Positions 54,511 to 64,000 of a stretch of 64,000 bases of DNA are shown here, in pieces. The position numbers and the translations under genes were made by a program. Numbering within the stretch: position 1 is the stretch's first letter; every line of letters begins with the position of its first letter. The notes under the pieces are model-generated. The model did not search any database, was not told the DNA's origin, and saw nothing but the letters and a program-made list of their open reading frames with translations. Source of the DNA: Thermothielavioides terrestris NRRL 8126 (taxonomy: Eukaryota; Ascomycota; Sordariomycetes; Sordariales; Chaetomiaceae); contig NC_016457.1 in NCBI RefSeq assembly GCF_000226115.1, forward strand, positions 7,378,001 through 7,442,000, written 5' to 3'.

Positions 54511-57500
54511 TGTGTCGATCTCTCTCAGTAAGCTCGGTGCGGCCGGAACAGTGTATGTAAGATGGTCAAGGTCCCGGCAGGCCTGCGGGAACAAGGGCAA
54601 GAGAAAAGTGTGTTATGAGTTTGAGTTGTAAACAAACTGCCGGGCCAAGAACCGAGTCGGGCTGATGTGCTGCAGTCGAGCCCAACCTACGAGCAAATGG
54701 GGTATAGGGTCGGGCAGAGAAGAAGGGAAGGCAATGCCGGAAGTTGAAGGTTTGTCTCACAGATGGGAGGGTGGTGTGAGCTGGAAGATTGCGAATGTCA
54801 GGGTTGATATGCGGCGTATGTCTCCAGAGCGACGTCAGGAAGGGGAGTCCGAGGGCCGGCACCAGAGAGACTGGTGTGCTTTATCGCGGTGACGAGACGG
54901 GGAATGCGGGGCGGGGATGGCAGAAATGCCCAAATCAGAGATGCAACGAGAAAACAACGGGGAATTCGAACGGCGAGGAGGGAAGGTTCGCGAGACGCAT
55001 GTCCACTGGGAGATGCGGCTCAAAGTGCGACCCATCTTGATGCGCTGGCGTGTGTCGTTGCCAGTTGATACAACCGCAGAGGCCGGGCAACTCCACACCA
55101 ACAACATGGGGTGATGCACCGTCCTGCCAGAGCGATCTCGTTTGATAACTCCGGCCAGTCTAGATCGGGGAAAGTCGAGGACCCTAGCACCGATGTTGCG
55201 CCTCCTCGACCTGTTGCTATTTCCAACTGGCCCATTCGGCCTCCACCGTCTCCCCTCCTACCCACGCCATCACGGTTTGTTTTTGTCCGATGTTTGGGCG
55301 GACCCGCGTGCTTGCTGTGGGTACAGAGGGGTGAGAAGCGTTGGTATGCGGAGACCTCACAGCACATATTCGCAAACTGGTCGGCCCAGGAAGCCAGTAA
55401 TCCGGACAAGTATGCTCACGCAAACCTGGACAGCGGAGACACAAGAGCGCTCGTGGAGACTCGGCAGCCCTGGTCGGCCGTTGTTCCTGCCACTGCCGGA
55501 TCTCGGCCAACACGTCCCCCACTCCCTGCTGAAACTCGGGGGACGCAAAGGAAGGGATTGCCTTGCTCGCCAACTGAGGAATCCTTGACCGGGGGGTTGG
55601 ACGAGGGAACGAGACCGTCTGCGAGATCCCACGACCAGGACTGCTGGTGCGCTTGCAGCGGATCGCTCGCGTAATGTGCCATGTACTGTACATACAGCCC
55701 GAGAAAGTAACGAAATGGTGCGCGACGGCTAGAGTCTGTCCGTCCATACTTCGCACATCCAAACTTGCGAGGGAGCCATGCATGTACGCCTGCCGAGAAC
55801 GTTGCGGACAACCGTGAGAAAAGTAGCCCGCGGCGGAACCACGCCGCGCGACTACATGGCATGGGCCGGTGGGGAAGGGGAAGAAGGTTGGCGCCCCAAG
55901 AGCACCAGCCAGTTAGCGAAGACGCAGGTGTCCGGGGCCAATCTGCAAAGCCGGAGACAGGAGAGAAGGCATTCTTAGAGGCAGTCTCGTGGGCCATGCA
56001 GCTCGGGACCATGCCAGTCCCGCATCTCCCGTCACCGTCGGCAAGCGACGTTCGAATGAAGGCAACGGAGAGCGGTTCTGGAAACCTTCCCGCCGACGCG
56101 TGGCCGGACAGCGCCGGGCAGGCTGGCGAATCAGAAGCAGGCAACTGGACTTTTCGGGATGACAGGCACCCACGCTCGGCCAGAGATGATTCAAGGAACA
56201 GCGCTTGTCGAGATTGTCGAAGGCCCCGCGAGAGAAGCATTGGAGGTCCATGATCGTTGATCGCCCGGATGGCGAATCCATCAGTCCAGGGCCCCTCCCG
56301 GTCGCCAGTCCAGGAAGCAAGGCCAGGGTGGCGAGCTGGCAGCAGGAGAATGGCTGGCTCGAGAGGGCGCACCACGAAGTCGGTGAGGAAGCGATGAGGT
56401 GCATGAACAGTGGCTGGGGACCGCTGCGGAAACCCTTGCATGCCCTGCATCGGACCCTAACGGCGAACGGCGTCTCTGAGTGGCGGACGCGGTCGCAAGG
56501 CAACCAGGCACAGGCCAACCTTCACGCTCATGCAATGATGAGTTGGCACTGCCGCTTGATATTAACAAGAACCCAGGAATGGGTCGCGGCGCGAGGGGGG
56601 CAAAGGCAATGGCGAATAAACTCAAACGGAATGCGTGCAGCTACAGCAACATCGGCCGGGCCTCGGAACCCACGAAGCTCATCCCGCCCAAGCGAGAGCG
56701 GGGAGACGAGTGACGGAAGACGGAAGACGGCAGGCGGCTGGAATTGCAGGCAGGAGTGTGTCGTTCGCTTCAGTGACCCGAGCAATTGGCGACAGGTGAA
56801 GCTTTGCGAGGTTGGGGTAAGCCAGCACGCCCTCCTGCATGCCGTCGTTGACACAAGACGGAGAGAGGCGGTGGGCCGAAAGATCTGGTCAGTCCGTCAT
56901 CGCTGACCGACAGTGGGAAATTAGCGTGGGGCAACTCCACCAGAATGGAAGGCGCGACGGAATTGTAACAGTCAAACCAGATTGCCTGGCAACGGCAGGC
57001 GCAACTGCGCAACTTAGACTCTCTCCGTCAGCCGGCACTCGGCTGTTTGCAATCGGGCTCATCGAGATCGTTCACAGAGACGCACCGCCCAGGTAGTCGC
57101 CGTTTCGATGAGGGATCCTTGTATGTGCGCGCTGAGTGGTCGGCCTGGGAAAGGCTGTGAGCACTAGGAAGAATTTCTGGAACCATCAACGGCCCAATCC
57201 GATGGGCTCCTCGAGTTCCAAGCGTCCGTCCCAAGCAAACGCCGGCGCGGCGGCTCACCACTCACGCGGAGCCACGCGGAGCCCTGGCAGAGGACCATCT
57301 CGTCTCGTCAATGTCATTCGCGCTCGCCCCGCGGCCTGGCAGTCATCGTATTACATCATCAAATCCTGCCCGTCTCGAATGTGAGGGTAAACTGGCCGCC
57401 ACTGGATCGTCGTCCTCAGGCGACAGGGTCCGGGCATCCACACAGGCTATAACAGCATCTCTCTTTCTGACTACCGGCGGTGCCGGCTCCGGGATTTGCT

Positions 57501-59242
57501 CCGGCAAACGCAATGCTCCGGCGCCGGGATGGCCAAATTCTGAGCTGCCTGACAGACAAGGGGCGGGAGCAGGAGGGGTCAACTCCACCCCGCAGCACCC
57601 GACAAGGAGGGGCAAAGTGCCCCTCCCCCGGCGGCGCCAGTGCGTCCCAACCCCCCGTAATTAACGTCATAGGGCGGGACCTGGAGTGCAGCTTGGAGGG
57701 CAACTTGGGAGCAACCCGAGCCGGCTACACCACCAAAATATTCAGCGAATCTGCAGCTGGGAATCACCCTAATACAGACACAACCGGAGCGGCTGGTTCG
57801 GGGACCAAGGACAAGAATTGGGTAACTTACCGGCATCGACCGCGCGAGGCGCAGAAGTCTCGCTCTCCTCGGTCCCCCCCATGTCCTGCACCCTCGGCTG
57901 CGCTACGCAGCTACATGCCGATGGCAATACTCAACTCTTTCCGGCACCTCTTTTTCTGGGACGTTCTGTCTCTGCCTCAGCTAGGCGCTGTGTATCCTGT
58001 TCCCTCGCCCACCTAATCCTCGGGCAGCTCACACAACACGCAGCTGTGACGTCTGGGTGCAGGTATGTCGCAAGACGCCGTGCCATGTAACCTTCCACAA
58101 ATTCCCATTCCAGATCCGGGGGTGTCTATTCGTGGTCATCCTCCGGACATCATCTCGGACCCCATCCCCGAGGCCCATTCGCGCGGCCAGGGTGTCGCAG
58201 ACTTGCTTGCGGGAACAACTGGGCCCGATGTGGAATGAGACGGAAAGACGGTCAGGAACGGCGTCTGGCCTGCAGATCGTTGCTGCTCCGAGCTTTCAAC
58301 ATGCTCGGGCCTGCACGGCAGGCCTCGTCCGTCCGTCAACCAAGCCCCTAAAGGACAAAGGAAAATAGGGGATTTAACTAAGGTGGCCGAGAAGATATTT
58401 CTGGTCTGCCGCGTGGGGCGACAGAACGCGTCTCGGCCCCGACCGGCCCTTGCTCGCCTGAAACCGCCCCTCCTCTACCGCCGGGGAGGGATGGTGGTGG
58501 TGGTGGCGTAGTAATGGAAGGATCGATGGTAGCGGCTCGGGCATTTTCCGGCCTCGAGCGGGCCGGCAGCAATGTCGTGCAGGACGGAGGGGGGCCCATC
58601 CACCAGCGAACCTGCCAGTACGTACCATTTCCTCTGGAGACAGGCAGGGCGATAGTCATCCTGCATGAACGGGAGCGGGGAGGGAATTGGCCCCTTTGTG
58701 GTATCCGCAGCCCTCGGACAGGCCCGGCGTGTTTGCTTCCCTTGCCTCACACTCGGGTTACCTATGAAGGGAGGCTACTCGAACGGTCAGTCTGTTTTGC
58801 GTGGTTCAAGATCCGAATCCAGGTGGGCAGTTGTAGGCCGGCCACTTCTTCGCGAACCAGCTCTATCAGGGACATCCCGCCCTGATACTCTGCGAGAGTT
58901 ACCCTGTACGGAGCCATGCCAGCGTCCTAGACGCAAACAGAAACTTTGAGCCTGCATTGTTGCTCTCCATATTCCTGCGCTATGCAGTGTGTGTGCCCAA
59001 CACAGGCTAGCTGGACTGTTGACGCCGCTAAACCGACGAGTCCAGGGTGAACGTTTCACGGCAATGACACCCCAACTTCCACCACCCAGCGTCGCAAACC
59101 TCCCAACAAGCAAGTGACGTGTCATGGCATAGAAGACGTGACGTATCCCGAGACCAGACACGTGATGGAATGAAAGGCGGCAAGGAGCAGCAGCAGGCAG
59201 GACGGACACTTAATCTTCAGCACATGTGCCCGTCTCAGCGAA
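54511..59242. other. Gene-poor GC-rich stretch, 4.7 kb
   Basis: The longest stretch without a supported gene. Overlapping frames of 100-340 codons occur on both strands, as expected from GC-rich DNA, but I found no domain, signal peptide, transmembrane run or splice pair that joins a plausible protein. No RNA gene or transposon ends were recognised. Confidence 0.5.
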
Positions 59243-61205
59243 CTACAATCCCTGCTTCTTCCGAAAGTACTCCTTCATGGCCAACACATTTTGCTGCGGG
59301 ATGGCGTAGACGGGGTGGATCGGGCGCACGCGGTCCTTGTTGTCAAAGATCTGCACGCCCTCGAGGTAGGGCAGCACGGCCCACACCAGATCTGCCGCTG
59401 CTGCCGCCGCTTTGGGTGGCGATGCGTCCGAGGATGCTGCGGTCTCGTTCTCCTCATCGGGCTGCTGCTGCTGCTGCTGCTGCTGCTGCGGCGGCGGCGG
59501 CGCGTCGGGCTCATCCAGCTCCCACTGGTGCTGGGCGGAGCTGAGGCCCGAGAGGACGTAGCAGGAGTGGTAGGCGTCCGAGTTTCTGGTTGGGAGGAGA
59601 GCGAGCGAGACATGGTCAGCCGCAGGTCTGCCACATGACTGGGCACGGGATTGAGATGGGGACGGGGATGAGCCAAGCGCGGGAGAGAGGGAACGACGGA
59701 GTTGGGGGGCGAGACTGTGGAGGGGCCGAGGAAGAGGACGCGACACACTCACTTTCCAGGTTTATCGCGCAGCCCACCCCTTTTGGTTTGGTCTTGGCAG
59801 CAGCAAAGGATATACCGGATCAGGCCTTCCCGGCTGAATAGGGTGTCGTCTGCGGGTGGGAGTCCGCCTCTGCTGTTGGTGCTGCTGCTGGTCGTGGTGG
59901 CGGCGGCGGCTGGGCCGTCTGGGGCCGCGCTCGCCCCACCAGCACCGCCGCTGTTGAGACACGCCTCGATCAGAGGGAAGCAACCGCCTACCCAGAAGCT
60001 GTAGCAGCCGTCGACGAGCTTGTTTGTCCGGCCGGAGAAGCCTCCCTCGGGTGCATACTGCCGTGACGACAGCCAGGCGATCAGCCGTGGAACGTCAAGG
60101 TAGCTGTGCGTGGACCTCATCAGCATGCAGTGCTCCTTTGCCACACGTGGGTTGAATAGATGGATGCAGCATCACTCGCCTGTGTTGCGTACCTCGGGAT
60201 GCTGCGGGCTGGGTGGTCCAAGAGTGCGAGGCAACCCAACGCGCAGAAGGCATATGCCCCGTGCGCTTCAGCGTTGGGCTGGCCAGAGATGCCGCCCTCA
60301 AACGTTTGGCCTGGGTGAGTTAGCCATGCATCCCGAACACCGTCGGGCTCTCAATCACCATGGCTTACATCGCCGGACGTAGTCCCCCACTCCCGAGAGG
60401 AGGTTCACGCTGCTGTCTCCAGTCCATGCTGGGGACTCTGGCGTCAGGTCCAGCGGGAGTCCAAGCAGGGTGATGATAATGGCGGCGCAGTATGCCCCCC
60501 TTTTCCCTGGTGGTTAGTAGGGCGTTCCTCGTGTCCGCGGACTCGGACGACATACCTGATGTCTTCCTCGCCGCCGAGGCAAACTTGGAACCCGCCGTCA
60601 GGCTGTTTGAGACTGCAGAGCCATCGCCACATCGCCTTCCGATCGACAACTTCGTATGCTTCCTCTCCCCCGACCAGCGCAAGTGACAGGACCACCGCGT
60701 ACGTAGTGGCCAAGTGAGAAAGCTGCCGGCCGCCCCCGCCAAAGCCGCCGGTGTCATTCTGCATCGAGCGCGCGGTCTCGGCCACGGATTCTCGATAGGA
60801 CGTCACATCCTCCCCCAGCAGGGTGAGCGCCGCCAGACACCAGTACAGGAACCATGGCCTGCTGGCGTCGGCGGCAACGAAGGCGCCAGGCAGTCTGCCG
60901 AGGCTTTTGTGGAGGAACCTGACGTGCCTCTCCCGATCCAGACGGGGCACGCCATGCTCGTTGTACTCGAACGCGGCATCCTCTCCGCTCAGGAACGGCA
61001 GGCAGACGCCGACCGTTTCGTCCTGGACCTGGGACGTGCCCGTAACCAGGGAGTCCCTGACGGGCGGGAGTTGGGTGAACAGATCCGGAATCATGGGCTC
61101 GAAGCTTCTCGTGTCAAGTACGATTTCCTCGTCGACTGCCTCGCTGTCCGGACTGACTGGTCTTGCCGTCGCGGGTGCTGGTGGCCGTCGCTGCTGGGTC
61201 GCCAT
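59243..61205 (-). CDS. ram1: Protein farnesyltransferase beta subunit
   Basis: Catalytic subunit that attaches farnesyl to CaaX proteins such as Ras and mating pheromone, with the Ram2 alpha subunit. Five exons: 61205-60556, 60499-60369, 60310-60193, 60103-59753, 59585-59243; 530 aa. Prenyltransferase repeats: QNDTGGFGGG, KQPDGGFQVCLGGEEDIRGAY, CGQTFEGGISGQPNAEAHGA (the TFEGG repeat), APEGGFSGRTNKLVDGCYSF and a last one with DAYHSCYVLSGLS. Zinc ligands Asp331 and Cys333 (VDGC) and His423 (YHSC) are all present. Two inserts are unusual: an Ala/Gly/Thr/Ser-rich loop of about 35 residues before the REGLIRYILCC helix, and a (P)n(Q)9 run (CAG repeat, 59461-59489) after HQWELDEPDA. Splices at all junctions restore conserved motifs (IRGAY, RRCGQ-like, SYLDV). 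Firm. Confidence 0.94.
59461..59501. repeat. (GCT)n/(GCG)n trinucleotide run in ram1
   Basis: On the minus strand this reads (CGC)n then (CAG)n and encodes about four Pro followed by about nine Gln inside farnesyltransferase beta. Confidence 0.88.
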
Positions 61206-64000
61206 CTTCCTCCACGGGAAGACGACACCCTTTTGTCGCATTCGGAACCTTTGTTGCTGGGTGTGCAGTTCACCGCATGTGTCGATGGAACGGTCCGCAC
61301 AAGGGGAACAATACTTGCGACGGTCTCCTCCCTAACATTATCCTGTCCCGCCGCAAATGGAAACTCTCGATGTTTGCCTCAGCCGCGATTTGTGATTGGG
61401 CTTCCAGCTGCTTTGGCGTGGGCGCCAGATGCCAAGAACAAGAAACGTGAAGGTTGAGCATCAAATAACTTATCTCGATTTGGAAAAGTGGATCCTCGAA
61501 CCTCGCTCGGGACGGCGTGGTTCTCGCTGCTATTTCCTCCTCTTGTTCCCTCAACGGTGTTTTGTGTCAAATGGATAGGTTGGGGCTGACTCTCATGCGC
61601 TCGAAGATTCGATGCTGCTCTGTCGCACTCACATTGTCGTCAGACTTATCCAAGATCATGCTGTGACCCGTGGTTTGGGTCTCGAATGAAGGCTGAGCGG
61701 CCGGAACCCCGCATCACCGAGTCCCGCCCTGTAGCACCGCACCACCTCGAACTGCCACTCCGCTCCGGTCTGCCCATCCACGTGCCGCTGTTGGCAAGCT
61801 GCTGGGTTCGCTCCGAGAAGCTTCCAGTTTCATTATGCGGTCCGTTTGGCTTCAGAAGAGCTCCCAGGCGCTTAGTGTACACAATACGGAGGAGCTCATT
61901 CAGAAGCAGCTGGATTCATTGCGGAACTCGTAACAAGTAAAGCGCGGTTGGTTGTCTTACGACCAAAGCCGGCCAATCATCCTTCCTGCAGAGCCGCACA
62001 ACGCACTTTTCCCCTCATCTGAGAGACATCCGTCTATCGTTAACTAACTGACTCTTCGGCGCCGGCTCAAGTTGTATGCCGATGAACCTGCTCTGCCAGG
62101 GTTGCGGAGCTTTGAGGGAACCCCTGGAGGCCAGTTCGAACCTCTCCTGCCACGGAGTTGTGATAATATTTCGGTCCATGAAGTGAACTTAGTGTAAACT
62201 AACTAGTCACGCTGTGGAATGTGCTTTTGAGCATTGCCGTGTGGATGCTCCCGCAGATCAGAGGTCGTCCGATGTATGGAATACACTACCACTTTCAGGC
62301 CTTGGTTTGCGGGGATCTGAGACATCCAAGGTTTGGACTTTGGAGTATGCTGTAGTAGTGTAGGTGTGTAGTGTACTGTACACTAGCAACGGATAACAAT
62401 GCGGGGCAAGGTCTCCAGTGTTTGAGGCCAGCCTGTTTCTCACTGTATGTTCTGTACATACACTCACTGAGAAACCCTGTTCATACGACTCAACAAACGT
62501 CGCTTTCAGGCCTGAAATGCAAAAGGCTTCTTTCACTTGGAAAGATAGACCAACTGTCGGCGCCTTCGGGATCTGGCAACTGGGAATGCTCCGAGACGCT
62601 TGACCGGCCAACCGCAGCAAGGGGATCAATCCGAGTTCCGTCAAGCGTGAACTCCCCCATGTCAGGCAGCGGATAGTAAGGGCCCATGCAGAGCAAGTGC
62701 CTCCCAATCACGTTCACACACTCGTGTGTCCGACCAACCCAGAGCACAAGAATGCCGCTGCCCTGACGCGAGGGAGACGAAGACGCGTGCCGTTGTGCGG
62801 GAGCAGTGCGATCAAACGGCGTCTGCGAGTCGTGCGCGTTTTCTGGCAGATCCTCCCTTCACGCATCGTGAGCTCGCTCGGATGTGTCCTGGCGTGGGGG
62901 GTTTGGATCCTTCTTAACCCTGTCTGCCAGCCCCTGCTGGAGAGGACCGATGGCCAGCAACGGCTTGCTCCATCCAAGAGTCCACCGTGTGTTCAACCTG
63001 AGAGCCGAGGAGGAAGGCCCAAAAGCCCTGAAAACATTTTCCTGTTGCAGCGCGCCCCAACCGGCTTGTGGCGGCGATAGTTAGTGGAGTCAGGAGCAAG
63101 TTGTTTGTTCGAGACCCCCCGCAGAGAAGTGGTGGCACTCTTATCTGAAAAGAGAGCAGGTTTCTTTTGCCCGGCTTGGCTTTGCACCTCCTTTCCTTAA
63201 ATGGCCGAGACTTGGATGAATATCGGCAGCATTGCTGTCTGCTGCCCCTGAACTTCGAGCTTTCAAGAGCCCAATTGGCCTTCGTACGGAGTAACTACAC
63301 TGCATCCGTATTCACATTTTGAGCTCAGGCTGCTGGACTGTATTCCGTAATTCCGGACTACACGTGTACAGGACTCGCGGTTCATGGGAGGTTCAGGGTC
63401 CAACTTACACTAAGGAACCCACTGCACGTCTTCCCGAGAAGAGATCTGATAACCGGACTCTCTCACAGCCACCAGAGCCGAATGCAACCTAATGTAGGGA
63501 CTTTGCGACGCCGTCATGTTGCATGAGAGGGGCCATCGAGTTCCTACTGTAGGAGCACACAAGATGCTGTAAACACAACGTTTCACAAGAGTTACTCCGT
63601 ACTGTAGTGCAGTAACGATCTGTCTCGGCCTGTCTCTCCGCGGTTCTTACCTTAGGTAGGTAGCTAGGACTTTACCAAGCACCGTCTGGAGTTGTCCCTA
63701 AGAGTTAATGGTGCTCGAGATTCAAGCTGGTGCTTCCCAGAGCCACGACAGAGCCAATCTGCTCCAATCAGATTTGGCTTGCTACACTAGAGTCACTTGG
63801 CTGTCGGACAAAGGCGGAAGACCGCATGGCTTGCAAGGCTTGGAATGTCTGATCATTACTGTGGTAGTTAGCCGCCAATTGGGGGAATTGATTCGGCAGA
63901 AGCCGAGGTGATGTGACGCAAGACGCTGCTGTCAAACAGAAACCGGCTGCCATGCCACAGAAGCCGTTACGCCTCGCATATCCAGGGAGACAGAGTCCGA
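61206..64000. other. Intergenic to window edge, no gene seen
   Basis: Upstream region of ram1. Only short frames without domains. Copies of the dispersed motif occur at 63340-63349 (GTATTCCGTA) and, as gtacggagta or tactccgtac, near 63285 and 63594. AT-richer toward the right edge. Confidence 0.5.

Noticed and set aside
55416..56450. 344-codon open frame on the minus strand in the gene-poor stretch
   Set aside because: Mixed, Ser/Pro/Arg-rich sequence without any recognisable motif, and several competing frames of similar quality overlap it.
1..64000. CRISPR arrays, bacterial operons, intact transposons, rRNA genes including dispersed 5S
   Set aside because: None seen. The DNA is eukaryotic with introns, and no terminal repeats, transposase domains or 5S-like sequence were recognised by eye.

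Overview
This window is nuclear DNA of a filamentous ascomycete. Genes are interrupted by short introns (about 50-130 nt) with GTRNGY-type donors and CTAAC/CTGAC-like branch points, codon third positions are G/C-rich, and single genes on both strands are separated by 0.3-4.7 kb of non-coding DNA. The gene set (Stn1, Dbp9, L-galactonate dehydratase, GH47 and GH81 enzymes, an OTT_1508-type deaminase, a sacsin-type ATPase relic) fits a Sordariomycete, probably Sordariales/Chaetomiaceae; that placement is an inference from protein resemblance and style, not from a search.

Layout. 1-3123: 3' part of an Mdm1-type sorting nexin (RGS-PX-PXC), cut by the window edge. 4236-6007: two-RRM SR splicing factor. 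7730-9895: OTT_1508-like deaminase, followed at 10208-10608 by a broken sacsin-type ATPase fragment. 10609-12692: low-complexity, hairpin-rich, no gene. 12693-13837: a small Cys/His protein facing a phosphotransferase-like kinase. 14529-15507: Ure2-type glutathione transferase. 16016-18297: DEAD-box helicase Dbp9. 18926-19210: small acidic-tailed protein. 19484-21433 (-): secreted GH47 alpha-1,2-mannosidase. 23268-24506 (-): Rad10/ERCC1. 24983-26176 (-): unknown, mostly disordered. 27980-29385: L-galactonate dehydratase. 29933-31131 (-): secreted protein resembling copper type II monooxygenases but with weak ligand motifs. 31567-32070 (-) and 32394-33275 (+): Rib2-type deaminase and DNAJC9-type co-chaperone sharing a 323-bp promoter. 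33882-34792: Stn1. 35953-38923: GH81 endo-1,3-beta-glucanase. 40694-42199: protein kinase. 43571-43661: tRNA-Lys(CTT) relic that still has an intron. 45209-47172: glycerol kinase. 49660-51043 (-): GDP-mannose pyrophosphorylase. 53712-54510 (-): small dsRBD protein. 54511-59242: large gene-poor stretch. 59243-61205 (-): farnesyltransferase beta subunit. 61206-64000: no gene seen.

The genes are mostly unrelated housekeeping functions and do not form a cluster. Two share a pathway loosely: GDP-mannose pyrophosphorylase supplies mannose donors for glycans that the GH47 mannosidase trims, and the GH81 enzyme acts on the wall. The accessory part is about 6-12.7 kb: an OTT_1508-family deaminase beside a decayed sacsin-like ATPase, next to simple-sequence and hairpin DNA. 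All exon joins given were worked out by hand from splice signals and reading phase, and every complete spliced CDS closes in frame.
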